Source: Myroides sp. N17-2 (GTDB taxonomy: Bacteria; Bacteroidota; Bacteroidia; Flavobacteriales; Flavobacteriaceae). Taken from it: a stretch of DNA of 64,000 nucleotides. The notes under the pieces are model-generated. The model worked only from the letters and a program-made list of their open reading frames with translations. It did no database searches and was not told the DNA's origin. How positions within the stretch are numbered: the stretch's first letter is position 1; each line of letters begins with the position of its first letter. Both the position numbers and the translations under genes were made by a program. This document shows positions 1 to 7,438 of this stretch, piece by piece. The stretch lies in NCBI RefSeq assembly GCF_002286775.1, contig NZ_NSGJ01000002.1, forward strand, positions 124,001-188,000, given 5' to 3'.

Positions 1-1597
1 TCATGCAGAGGAAGGTAAGGCTATAGGAATGACTTATTTTAAGGAAAGAGGCTTTACTCAAGAAACAATCAAGGAATTTGGATTAGGATATTCTCCTGAC
101 CAATGGAGTGTATTCACTGAGGCTGCTTTACAGAAAGGATATTCTATCGACTATCTAGAGAAGACGGGACTGACTATCGTAAAGGAAGATCGCAAGTTTG
201 ACCGCTTTAAAGGGCGTGTGATGTTCCCTATTCAGAGTATGTCTGGAAGGGTGCTAGGGTTCGGAGGACGTATCTTAACTGCAGATAAAAAGGCAGCGAA
301 GTATCTTAACTCGCCTGAGAGTGACATCTATCATAAGAGTAAAGTTTTATACGGTATATATCACGCTAAGCAAGATATCGCTAAGCAGGATAACTGTTTC
401 TTAGTGGAGGGATATACAGATGTTATTCAGATGCATCAGACGGGGATAAAGAATGTGGTCGCTTCTTCAGGGACAGCACTTACACCTGATCAGATACGTT
501 TGATAAGTCGTTTGACTAAGAATATCACAATGTTATTCGATGGAGATGCTGCAGGTATACGAGCTTCTTTAAGAGGAGTTGACTTGATTCTTGAAGCAGG
601 GATGAATGTTAGGGTTTGTCCATTGCCTGATGGTGAAGATCCTGACAGTTTCGCTAGAAAACACACAAAGGAGCAACTAGACGAATACTTTAAAAACAAC
701 GCTACTGACTTTATTCGTTATAAGGCAAACCTATTAATGGGGGAGGCGAAGAACGATCCGATTAAGAAAGCTGAGTTAATACGCGATATGGTACAGAGTA
801 TCTCTAAGATACCTGATCAGATACAGAGAGAAATCTATGTGCAGGAATGTGCACGTATTATGGATATCTCAGAGGAAGTAGTGTTTAATTCATTAGCTCA
901 GATAGGAAGAAAGGAGTTAGCTGAAGCAAATAAGAAATATACACAGGAACGCAAGCAGATGGAGGTGGTTCACTCAGAAGGAGTGAAGAAAGAGAGTATA
1001 GATCCACAGTATAACTTAGAACGCAAGATTATTGAGATATTGTTGTTATATGGCAATGTAGAAGAACAGTTTATCGAACTTCTATTAGACGTTAACGAGG
1101 AGAATGAAGTTGTAGAGGTAGAACATAAGGTAGTACAGAAAGTACATGAGAGAATCTACTTAAGTCTTCAAGAGGATGAGGTACAGCTGACGAACCCCAT
1201 GTTTAAAGTGATTTATAAAGATCTTATCGATTATTTTAATCATAATACGTGGGAATTAGATAAGTATCTAAAGTCGCTTAGCCCTGAGATAGCTCAAGAG
1301 GTGACTAATATTATTATGGAGGATGAGAAAGAAACCTTACACAAATGGGAGTCTCAGAATATCATAGTGAAACAAAAAGATCAAGGTATCTCTCAATATG
1401 TTACAGAGACTATTTTGACGTTGAGAATGTTCTTATTGAATACAATGATTGAGAAATATAAAATAAAGCTTAAAGACTGTGATGAAAAGAGATCTTATGA
1501 GATGCTGACTCTAATTATGGATTATACTAGCCTTATGAATATGTTCTCAAATAGACTAGGACAAGTAACATCAAGGTTTAAAACGATAGATGAATAA
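1..1597 (+). CDS. dnaG: DNA primase DnaG, 5'-truncated by window edge
   Basis: This is the C-terminal part of the replicative primase, which makes RNA primers for DNA synthesis. The reading frame is open from base 2 (HAEEGKAIG precedes the first internal Met at 29), so the zinc-binding N-terminus lies outside the window. Counting from Met29, a catalytic-core motif (FKGRVMFPI, about 60-68) is followed by the TOPRIM domain, with the acidic VEGYTDV around residues 126-132 and LFDGDAAG around 169-176. The rest is the helicase-binding C-terminal region. It converges on a lipoprotein gene, and the two share a hairpin terminator just past the stop. The identification is secure; only the N-terminus is missing. 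Confidence 0.96.
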   Translation, partial: HAEEGKAIGMTYFKERGFTQETIKEFGLGYSPDQWSVFTEAALQKGYSIDYLEKTGLTIVKEDRKFDRFKGRVMFPIQSMSGRVLGFGGRILTADKKAAKYLNSPESDIYHKSKVLYGIYHAKQDIAKQDNCFLVEGYTDVIQMHQTGIKNVVASSGTALTPDQIRLISRLTKNITMLFDGDAAGIRASLRGVDLILEAGMNVRVCPLPDGEDPDSFARKHTKEQLDEYFKNNATDFIRYKANLLMGEAKNDPIKKAELIRDMVQSISKIPDQIQREIYVQECARIMDISEEVVFNSLAQIGRKELAEANKKYTQERKQMEVVHSEGVKKESIDPQYNLERKIIEILLLYGNVEEQFIELLLDVNEENEVVEVEHKVVQKVHERIYLSLQEDEVQLTNPMFKVIYKDLIDYFNHNTWELDKYLKSLSPEIAQEVTNIIMEDEKETLHKWESQNIIVKQKDQGISQYVTETILTLRMFLLNTMIEKYKIKLKDCDEKRSYEMLTLIMDYTSLMNMFSNRLGQVTSRFKTIDE

Positions 1598-1622
1598 AAA
1601 AAGAGGCGATTGCCTCTTTTTT
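1597..1622. terminator. Bidirectional terminator between dnaG and lipoprotein
   Basis: The arms at 1599-1607 and 1612-1620 pair perfectly (AAAAGAGGC with GCCTCTTTT, loop GATT). There is an A-run on one side and a T-run on the other, so the hairpin can serve both convergent genes. Its right end overlaps the stop codon of the minus-strand gene. Confidence 0.85.
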
Positions 1623-2106
1623 AGTATATGAAGTTTGAATAAACGGAATATTGACTCTGTGAAATGTTTAATTTAGGTAGTATTACATTGTATGTAATAA
1701 AATGTGGACGATTGTTAATACTACTATTAATAAAGTCAACAGTTACATTAACTCTTGCTCTAGGGTAGCAGGTTTGCTCTGTTATTGTATTGATCTTTAC
1801 ATTACTCCCTTTTTTGATATATTCTTGTCCTATTAGAATATTTTCTTTGTTAAAGTTAATCTGGTCAACAAATAATCTAGCATCAGTTACTCTACTAAGA
1901 AATTCACTTCTAGATGTTATTACAGTGAATACACCTACATCATTACCGAAGTCTTTTACTTTTAGATCTCTTGGGTCAATACCATTTTTATAGAGATCTC
2001 TAGTAGGCATAAAACCCTCATAACAATCACGGTTGTCATCATCTGTAGAACATCCGGCTAAAGACAATGACACAATTGTAATTAAAAACAATAAATACTT
2101 TTTCAT
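1621..2106 (-). CDS. Small lipoprotein of unknown function
   Basis: This 161-residue protein starts with a signal peptide and lipobox (LSLAGC, Cys19 followed by Ser-Thr-Asp). It is therefore predicted to be lipid-anchored in the envelope. Ser/Asp after the Cys resembles the surface-export signal described for Bacteroidota lipoproteins, though I cannot decide its final location. The remainder has alternating beta-strand-like segments and one further Cys (TCYPRA). I do not recognise a family. It is monocistronic, and its start codon faces a short AT-rich spacer shared with the end of nadE. Confidence 0.75.
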   Translation of the reverse strand: MKKYLLFLITIVSLSLAGCSTDDDNRDCYEGFMPTRDLYKNGIDPRDLKVKDFGNDVGVFTVITSRSEFLSRVTDARLFVDQINFNKENILIGQEYIKKGSNVKINTITEQTCYPRARVNVTVDFINSSINNRPHFITYNVILPKLNISQSQYSVYSNFIY

Positions 2107-2178
2107 AGCTTAATATTTTTAACAAAGGTATTTAATTATTGCGAATAATTAACAATCACTATTGAATCCTTGTGTTGC

Positions 2179-2985
2179 TTATTTTAGTTCAGTCGGGATT
2201 ATGCAGACGGGTATAGGGTTGATCTTGTGTTGGTTTATTCTATTTAATCGGCTATATATATCGAATACCTCTCTTTCTCTTCCTGTAAAGTCATCAGCTT
2301 TAGCGCCGTTCATATGTGCTGTCATTGCTATTTCTAGTTCATCATAGTTAGCGCCTAATTGATCTTCATCTGAACGTTCATCTCCGAATAATCCATCAGT
2401 AGGTTTAGCTATGATAATGCTACTTGGTACGCCTAAATATTCGCCTATAGCTCTAACTTCTGATTTCATTAAATCTGCAATAGGGCTAATATCTACACCT
2501 CCATCGCCATATTTAGTAAAGAATCCTACACCGAAGTCTTCTACTTTATTCCCTGTACCGGCTACTAAGCTTCTGTGTAGTCCTGCGTAGTAGTACAGTG
2601 TAGTCATACGCAGTCTAGCACGAGTATTCGCTAATGTTAGATTAAGTAGCGCTTCGTCATTAGAAGAAGGTAAGGAATCTTTTAGTGTTTCGAAAGTTGA
2701 CGTTAGGTCTGCTACTGTTGATGTTACATTAGAAAAGTTGTTCTTTAAGAATGTAATATGTTCTTTTGCTCTTGACACTTGTGATGGATCTTGATGTATT
2801 GGCATTTCTACACATAGTAGTGGTAACTCTGTCATAGCACATAAAGTTGATGTAACAGCTGAGTCTATACCTCCTGATATTCCTATTACATAGCCACTAA
2901 CTTTTGCATTAAGAGCATAATCTTTTAACCAAGTAACAATGTGATTAGTTACTGCTTCTGTATTCATTTTAATATTGTTTGTCAT
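2179..2985 (-). CDS. nadE: NAD+ synthetase, ammonia-dependent type
   Basis: NadE makes NAD+ from deamido-NAD+ and ATP, the last step of NAD biosynthesis. At 268 residues it has the length of the short form that uses ammonia and has no glutaminase domain. The PP-loop nucleotide-binding motif SGGIDS is at residues 37-42. GTGNKVEDFGVGFFTKYGDGG and PTDGLFGDERSDE are typical substrate-loop sequences of the family. Met7 is an alternative start. The gene is divergent from gldB-gldC across about 75 bp, a gene order known in gliding flavobacteria. Confidence 0.95.
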   Translation of the reverse strand: MTNNIKMNTEAVTNHIVTWLKDYALNAKVSGYVIGISGGIDSAVTSTLCAMTELPLLCVEMPIHQDPSQVSRAKEHITFLKNNFSNVTSTVADLTSTFETLKDSLPSSNDEALLNLTLANTRARLRMTTLYYYAGLHRSLVAGTGNKVEDFGVGFFTKYGDGGVDISPIADLMKSEVRAIGEYLGVPSSIIIAKPTDGLFGDERSDEDQLGANYDELEIAMTAHMNGAKADDFTGREREVFDIYSRLNRINQHKINPIPVCIIPTELK

Positions 2986-3025
2986 GACTTTGAAGATTTA
3001 TGGAATAGGTTGATATCTATCTTAT

Positions 3026-3033
3026 TATATTTG
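3026..3033 (+). promoter_or_regulatory. Candidate -7 box (TATATTTG) for gldBC
   Basis: TATATTTG matches the Bacteroidota -7 consensus TAnnTTTG exactly and lies 27 bp before the gldB start. I did not find a -33 TTTG at the usual distance, so the assignment rests on the -7 box and its position. Confidence 0.5.
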
Positions 3034-3059
3034 TACCTTGAAAAATAAAAAAAGATAAA

Positions 3060-4046
3060 ATGACTTTCTCCAAATTTACTAATTTATCTAGTGTGGTTTT
3101 ACTAGTAAGCTGTGTTTTTTGGTCAAGCTGTGGGGATAAGCAAAGTGAACTTGAAAAAGAGATTGCTACTATTCCTATAGAAATGACTATTGCTCGTTTT
3201 GATGAAGAGTTCTATAAAATGGATGTTTCACAATTCGAAGGAGTTAAAAAACAGTATCCTTATTTCTTTAATTCAAATCTATCAGATGATTTTTGGTTAG
3301 AGAAGAAGAAAGATACCTTGTTTATAGAATTAAACGAAGAGGTTGAGAAGAAGTTTACTGATTTAGGTACATTACCTACTCAGTTAGAAGATTTCTTTAA
3401 ACATGTCAAGTATTATTATCCACAGGAGTCATCAAAGAAAAAAGTAATTACGCTGATTTCAGAAGTTGATGTTACTGCGAAGGCTATCTATGCGGATTCT
3501 TTAGTTTTGATTGCGTTAGATACTTATTTAGGTAAAGATCACCGCTTTTATCAAGGTTTTCCGGACTACTTAAGAGGAACGTTTGAATCAACACAAATCT
3601 TACCTGATTTAGCTGAGAGTTTTGTTCTTCAAAAAGCGCCTGCTAATAGAGATCGTACTTTTTTAGGCGGGATGATTCAGTATGGAAAGATTCTATATGC
3701 TAAGAAATTATTACTTCCTAAGGTAGAGGATGCTTATGTTATGGGATACACGATAGAGCAGATAAAATGGTGTCAATTAAATGAAGCGGATATGTGGAGG
3801 TATTTTATTGATAATAGTTTATTATATGAGACAAATCCTCAATTATCTAGTAGATTCTTGACTGCAGCTCCTTTTTCTAAGTATTATTTAGATATAGATG
3901 GAGATAGTCCTGGTAGAACAGGAGCATGGTTAGGGTGGCAAATAGTCAATTCGTATATGCAAAATAATAATGTAACTTTGCATGATCTGTTTAATACAGA
4001 TGCAAAAGAAATATTTGAAAAATCAAAATACAAACCAAAGAAGTAA
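3060..4046 (+). CDS. gldB: Gliding motility lipoprotein GldB
   Basis: GldB is a membrane-anchored lipoprotein required for flavobacterial gliding and linked genetically to type IX secretion; its biochemical role is not established. The protein has 328 residues with a signal peptide and lipobox ending in Cys24 (FWSSC), followed by a long soluble domain without transmembrane segments. The stop codon overlaps the start of gldC (TAATG), so the two are translationally coupled. Context (nadE upstream, gldC downstream), length and lipobox all fit GldB. Confidence 0.92.
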   Translation: MTFSKFTNLSSVVLLVSCVFWSSCGDKQSELEKEIATIPIEMTIARFDEEFYKMDVSQFEGVKKQYPYFFNSNLSDDFWLEKKKDTLFIELNEEVEKKFTDLGTLPTQLEDFFKHVKYYYPQESSKKKVITLISEVDVTAKAIYADSLVLIALDTYLGKDHRFYQGFPDYLRGTFESTQILPDLAESFVLQKAPANRDRTFLGGMIQYGKILYAKKLLLPKVEDAYVMGYTIEQIKWCQLNEADMWRYFIDNSLLYETNPQLSSRFLTAAPFSKYYLDIDGDSPGRTGAWLGWQIVNSYMQNNNVTLHDLFNTDAKEIFEKSKYKPKK

Positions 4047-4384
4047 TGAGTAAAAATCACGTTTCTGATATAAATATTAGAGTAGAGTTAGATGATAATA
4101 AGGTGCCTGATAAGATATTCTGGACTGCTGAGGATGGTGGTGTTAACGGTGCTGCAGCTAAGGCGATGTTATTATCTATCTGGGATCATAAAGCAAAAGA
4201 AACTCTGCGTATAGATCTATGGACTAAGGATATGCCTGTAGATGAAATGAAGAAGTTCTTTCATCAAACATTAGTTGCTATGTCTGATACTTTTGAGAGA
4301 GCTACAGAAGATGAGAAGATGGCAGCAACAATGAAAGATTTCTGTGATTACTTTGCAGAGAAATTAGAGTTGATTGAGAAGTAA
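4046..4384 (+). CDS. gldC: Gliding motility protein GldC
   Basis: GldC is a small soluble protein of 112 residues with no signal peptide, encoded directly behind gldB with a one-base stop/start overlap. In Flavobacterium johnsoniae gldC mutants glide poorly, and the protein is thought to support GldB (family knowledge). The sequence is acidic and largely helical at the C-terminus. A strong hairpin terminator follows, so gldBC is a two-gene operon. Confidence 0.9.
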   Translation: MSKNHVSDINIRVELDDNKVPDKIFWTAEDGGVNGAAAKAMLLSIWDHKAKETLRIDLWTKDMPVDEMKKFFHQTLVAMSDTFERATEDEKMAATMKDFCDYFAEKLELIEK

Positions 4385-4395
4385 TAAATTATAAA

Positions 4396-4434
4396 AAAGC
4401 CCTGTGAAGTAATTCTTTACAGGGCTTCTTTTTT
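4396..4434. terminator. Terminator between gldC and luxE-like gene
   Basis: A long hairpin (AAGCCCTGT paired with ACAGGGCTT) is flanked by an A-run and a T-run. It sits between two convergent genes and probably works in both directions. Confidence 0.85.
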
Positions 4435-4442
4435 GTAGTAAG

Positions 4443-5423
4443 TTAAACCACCATTAGGTTGCAACCTCTTATATCTGAATGGTCAAATCTTCCTAATATT
4501 TCGAAAGAGCCATCTTTATATTTCTTACCTAAGTCTTGTGTTGCTATAAACGAACAAGAGTTTACATTCGCTAAGTCAATGACGTTAACTCCACCGGTTT
4601 TTCCTTCTTCCACATAGGTTAGTGCATCTTCAGGATCACGTGTTAGGATGTCCATCCATGGAGGACATTCGAAAATACCATCTCCGAAAGAATATCCTTG
4701 AGAAAGTAATTCGGTCATACCATATTCTGAATGTATTTTTGAAACTCCGAAACCATCGCATAGTACTTTATGGAGTTCTTCACGGATCATTTCTTTGCGT
4801 CTTCCTTTCATACCTCCAGTTTCCATAATAATTGTATTACTAAGAGAGAACTTCTGCATTTCTATCATGTCTAGTAAGGCATAGGTAACACCTATAAGCA
4901 AGATATTCTTTCCTTGTTTATCTAGATTTACTAGTGTTTTGGCTAGTTCTTCGTAATTGTTTAGGTAGAACCCGCTTTCAGGTTGATTAGACCCCTCTAT
5001 TAAATCTTCTACCATATAGATAAGCGAAGACCCTTCTCTCTCTAGATAAGCTGGTAAAAGGGCTAGAACGACATAATCCTCAATGTTTCCATAGAAATGT
5101 GAGAATGCGGCTCTAAAGCTGTATTCATAGTAAGCTAAGTCTGTCACATGATGCTTACTTGTGATCATACCTGTAGTTCCACTACTGGTAAAAGTAATCT
5201 GTATAGGATCAGTAGAGCTTAGTATATCTCTACTTTTAAAAAATTCAATTGGAAGAAAAGGTACATCAGTGATAGTCTTAACTTGCTCAGGTGTTTTGTT
5301 GAGTAGATTACAGAATTGTTGATATATAGGATTATATTCATACTGGAATCTAAAAACTTTCATAGCTACTCTATGGAAGTCTTTTTTAGTTTGTATTTGT
5401 ATGATTTCTTCAGGTCTAAACAC
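4443..5423 (-). CDS. LuxE-like acyl-protein synthetase / adenylate-forming enzyme
   Basis: A 326-residue member of the acyl-protein synthetase LuxE family, relatives of acyl-CoA ligases that activate an acyl group with ATP. The phosphate-binding motif TSSGTTG is at residues 79-85, and EYGMTELLSQGYS and DLGKKYKDGSFEILGRFDHSD follow towards the C-terminus as in adenylate-forming enzymes. No luxCD reductase or transferase genes lie nearby, so a bioluminescence role is not suggested. Its substrate cannot be read from the sequence. It is monocistronic, with terminators on both sides. Confidence 0.85.
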   Translation of the reverse strand: MFRPEEIIQIQTKKDFHRVAMKVFRFQYEYNPIYQQFCNLLNKTPEQVKTITDVPFLPIEFFKSRDILSSTDPIQITFTSSGTTGMITSKHHVTDLAYYEYSFRAAFSHFYGNIEDYVVLALLPAYLEREGSSLIYMVEDLIEGSNQPESGFYLNNYEELAKTLVNLDKQGKNILLIGVTYALLDMIEMQKFSLSNTIIMETGGMKGRRKEMIREELHKVLCDGFGVSKIHSEYGMTELLSQGYSFGDGIFECPPWMDILTRDPEDALTYVEEGKTGGVNVIDLANVNSCSFIATQDLGKKYKDGSFEILGRFDHSDIRGCNLMVV

Positions 5424-5455
5424 GATGTATGATATTTAATTACAAAAATACAAAT

Positions 5456-5490
5456 AAAAAAAGAGCATCACTTTCAGAGATGCTCTTTTT
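5456..5490 (-). terminator. Terminator behind T9SS-CTD mini protein gene
   Basis: The perfect stem AAGAGCATC (5461-5469) / GATGCTCTT (5479-5487) has an A-run to its left, which reads as a T-run on the minus strand. It ends transcription of the gene at 5519-5869. Confidence 0.8.
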
Positions 5491-5518
5491 AAAAATATAA
5501 ATCATTAAAATGTAATTC

Positions 5519-5869
5519 TTATTTGACTACTATTTTTCTAGTAGCAGTAGCGTTACTTTCTCTAATCTTCATTACATAAATACCTGCATTTACACTATAA
5601 GGTAGATTTAATTCTCTATTACTTACAGTGGTTGTAAATACTTTCTTTCCTACTACATTGTAAAGTTCTACTTCCTTAGGTTCGTTTTTAGTAGATTCAA
5701 TGTACAATTTACCATTAGCCACAGCAGGGTTAGGGTAAATAGATAGCCCTTCAATATTCTGATTAGAATATTTTGGTTCATTATTGTAGCGTAAGCCACT
5801 TTGTGCAAATGCTGTGCTTCCGCCTAACATTGCAATGAACATCGTGATATAAAAGTATTTTTTTGCCAT
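5519..5869 (-). CDS. Small secreted protein with T9SS type A sorting domain
   Basis: The 116-residue precursor has a signal peptide ending near FAQ (residue 23) and a C-terminal domain of about 75 residues. That domain shows the marks of the T9SS type A signal: IYPNPA near residue 45, ELYNVVGKKV in the middle, and NAGIYVMKI then KIVVK at the end. Between signal peptide and sorting domain only about 20 residues remain, so there is almost no cargo. It should cross the inner membrane by Sec and the outer membrane by the type IX machinery. It is flanked by terminators and transcribed alone. The function of such minimal proteins is unknown. Confidence 0.88.
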   Translation of the reverse strand: MAKKYFYITMFIAMLGGSTAFAQSGLRYNNEPKYSNQNIEGLSIYPNPAVANGKLYIESTKNEPKEVELYNVVGKKVFTTTVSNRELNLPYSVNAGIYVMKIRESNATATRKIVVK

Positions 5870-5920
5870 CTAACTAAAATTATGGTATAAAAGTAATTAT
5901 TTATTGTGAGATATAAAAAC

Positions 5921-5958
5921 AAAAAAGTGCCTATTTTTTTAAATAAGCACTTTTTTTT
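5921..5958 (-). terminator. Terminator behind beta-helix lipoprotein gene
   Basis: Stem GTGCCTATT / AATAAGCAC (one mismatch) is framed by A6 on the left and T8 on the right. For the minus-strand gene ending at 5980 it gives a hairpin plus T-run. Confidence 0.75.
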
Positions 5959-5979
5959 AACAATTTTATCTTTTTATTA

Positions 5980-7116
5980 CTATAGGCCTACTGTCCATCC
6001 TTTAGTCCATTCTGGTGCATTTACTCCATTTCCAGCTCCTTTAGCTTCACCAGCAGTATACACTTTAGATACATCTACAGCTTCACCTTTCGTGTTTTTA
6101 CCAGTAGTAGCTTTACCTACGTTAATTAGTTTAACGTTGCTTAAGATTAAAGAACCATTCTTAACATTGTCGATAGTTTCATCATGCTCTACGTCAAATC
6201 CTACAGCATAAGATCCGATAACTACATCTGTAAGTTTTCCTTTAGTTCCTTCACGTAATTTCATTGCTGTACCTTTTCCATCTACAGCAGGTAATAATGT
6301 TATACCTGTGATTGTTGGGTTAGAATATGGGTCTGCTGATCTGTTTTTAGAATTGTTGTCTGCTTCAACTCCTTTATCAGCAGTTCCTGATTGTTTAGAG
6401 AACCAAAATTTATTTTCTTGTCCATTCCATCCTTCTGTCCAGTCGAATTGATCATCATCATTGTTAGTAGACACTAAGTATTGAGCACTTACTGTTCCAC
6501 CGAACCACTCAAATCCATCATCAGAACCTTCGTGTGCTTGTACATATTGGATAGTAGTTCCACTACCAACTCCGAATAATGAAAGACCATTAAATTCTTT
6601 CTCACTGTTGTAGTTTGCTCCTGAATACTCAATTCTTAAATATTTAATTGACCCAGAGTTATCATTTGTTACTTTACCTCCATAAGTTAAGTCAGATACT
6701 TCAGCTGTTGCTGATTCTGCTTTATTTATAGGTGCTTTACCACAGATCACTAAACCTCCCCAACTACCTCTTTTTTTCTCAGCAGCAGTCATTACTACTG
6801 GTTTGTCTTTAGTACCTTCTACGAAGATTTGTCCTCCTTGTGCTACTGCGATATATGCTGATGTTCCTCCAGTTCCGATAATTGTTGTTCCAGCAGGGAT
6901 TGTTAATATACCACCATCTTCTACAACTAATTTACCTGTTAAGTTATATGTTTTAGTTCCGTCAAGAGTACGTTTTTCACCTTTCTTAACTGTTCCTTTG
7001 ATTTCATTTGGTTTTGTAGTTGTTCCACCATCATTGTTGTCATCACTAGATGAACAGCTTACTAATGTTAATGTTGCCACTGCAATTGCGAATCCTGATC
7101 TTAATAATTTTTTCAT
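5980..7116 (-). CDS. Beta-helix-like lipoprotein paired with a TonB receptor
   Basis: A 378-residue lipoprotein: signal peptide, lipobox TLVSC (Cys21), then a Ser/Asp-rich linker. The body is rich in regularly spaced Gly, Val, Ile and Asn with repeated strands such as LVVEDGGILTIPAGTTI, suggesting a right-handed parallel beta-helix. A well-defined acidic segment (GSDDGFEWFGG, then NNDDDQFDWTEGW) could bind a ligand or metal. It lies downstream of the TonB receptor gene in the same direction, separated by about 320 bp that contain a terminator. A role in binding or capturing the receptor's substrate is likely but is inferred from context only. Confidence 0.75.
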   Translation of the reverse strand: MKKLLRSGFAIAVATLTLVSCSSSDDNNDGGTTTKPNEIKGTVKKGEKRTLDGTKTYNLTGKLVVEDGGILTIPAGTTIIGTGGTSAYIAVAQGGQIFVEGTKDKPVVMTAAEKKRGSWGGLVICGKAPINKAESATAEVSDLTYGGKVTNDNSGSIKYLRIEYSGANYNSEKEFNGLSLFGVGSGTTIQYVQAHEGSDDGFEWFGGTVSAQYLVSTNNDDDQFDWTEGWNGQENKFWFSKQSGTADKGVEADNNSKNRSADPYSNPTITGITLLPAVDGKGTAMKLREGTKGKLTDVVIGSYAVGFDVEHDETIDNVKNGSLILSNVKLINVGKATTGKNTKGEAVDVSKVYTAGEAKGAGNGVNAPEWTKGWTVGL

Positions 7117-7282
7117 GTGTAATATAGTTTTTTATATGTTTGATACAAAGATGTATAGAAATCAGCCAGTGGGTGTTAAGTGACTGTCATTGAATAATTA
7201 ACTATTTGTAATTTTAATATTAACCGTGCGTTAACTGTGTTAATTTGATGCTTTTTGAGTGTTTAAGATTAAGTGAATGTGA

Positions 7283-7335
7283 ATAGCCTTAAGGAGGCTA
7301 TGCTTTATTGATAGACATACTCCTTTTATTTTGTT
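7283..7335 (+). other. Plus-strand hairpin with two alternative pairings and T-rich tail
   Basis: AAGGAG (7291-7296) plus TATG (7299-7302) pair with CATA plus CTCCTT (7316-7325), followed by TTTTATTTTG. ATAGCC (7283-7288) can instead pair with GGCTAT (7296-7301), which excludes the first stem. No plus-strand gene follows for about 3 kb, so it could be the end of a small or antisense RNA. Confidence 0.35.
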
Positions 7336-7367
7336 TATTTCAGGATCTATTATTGTATATAGGAGAT

Positions 7368-7406
7368 AAAAAAAGCGAGAATCAAATGATATGATTCTCG
7401 CCTTTA
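7368..7406 (-). terminator. Terminator behind TonB receptor gene
   Basis: Ten-bp perfect stem GCGAGAATCA (7375-7384) / TGATTCTCGC (7392-7401) with an A7 run on its left, which is a T-run on the minus strand. It lies just past the receptor's stop codon. Confidence 0.88.
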
Positions 7407-7438
7407 GAAATTGGGGGGTATTTGTGTAATATGCTTGT

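Larger units (their letters stand above)
7117..7438. other. Intergenic region between lipoprotein and TonB receptor genes
   Basis: This 322-bp gap holds a minus-strand terminator (7368-7406) and a second hairpin whose T-rich tail faces the plus strand (7283-7330). The rest is presumably the promoter and leader of the lipoprotein gene. No open frame of convincing coding character is present. Confidence 0.6.

Noticed and set aside
4443..5423. Bioluminescence (lux) operon
   Set aside because: No luxA, luxB, luxC or luxD homologues in the neighbourhood.
7306..7330. Tiny peptide gene behind an AAAGGAG-like site on the minus strand
   Set aside because: It would encode six residues, and Bacteroidota rarely use Shine-Dalgarno sites.
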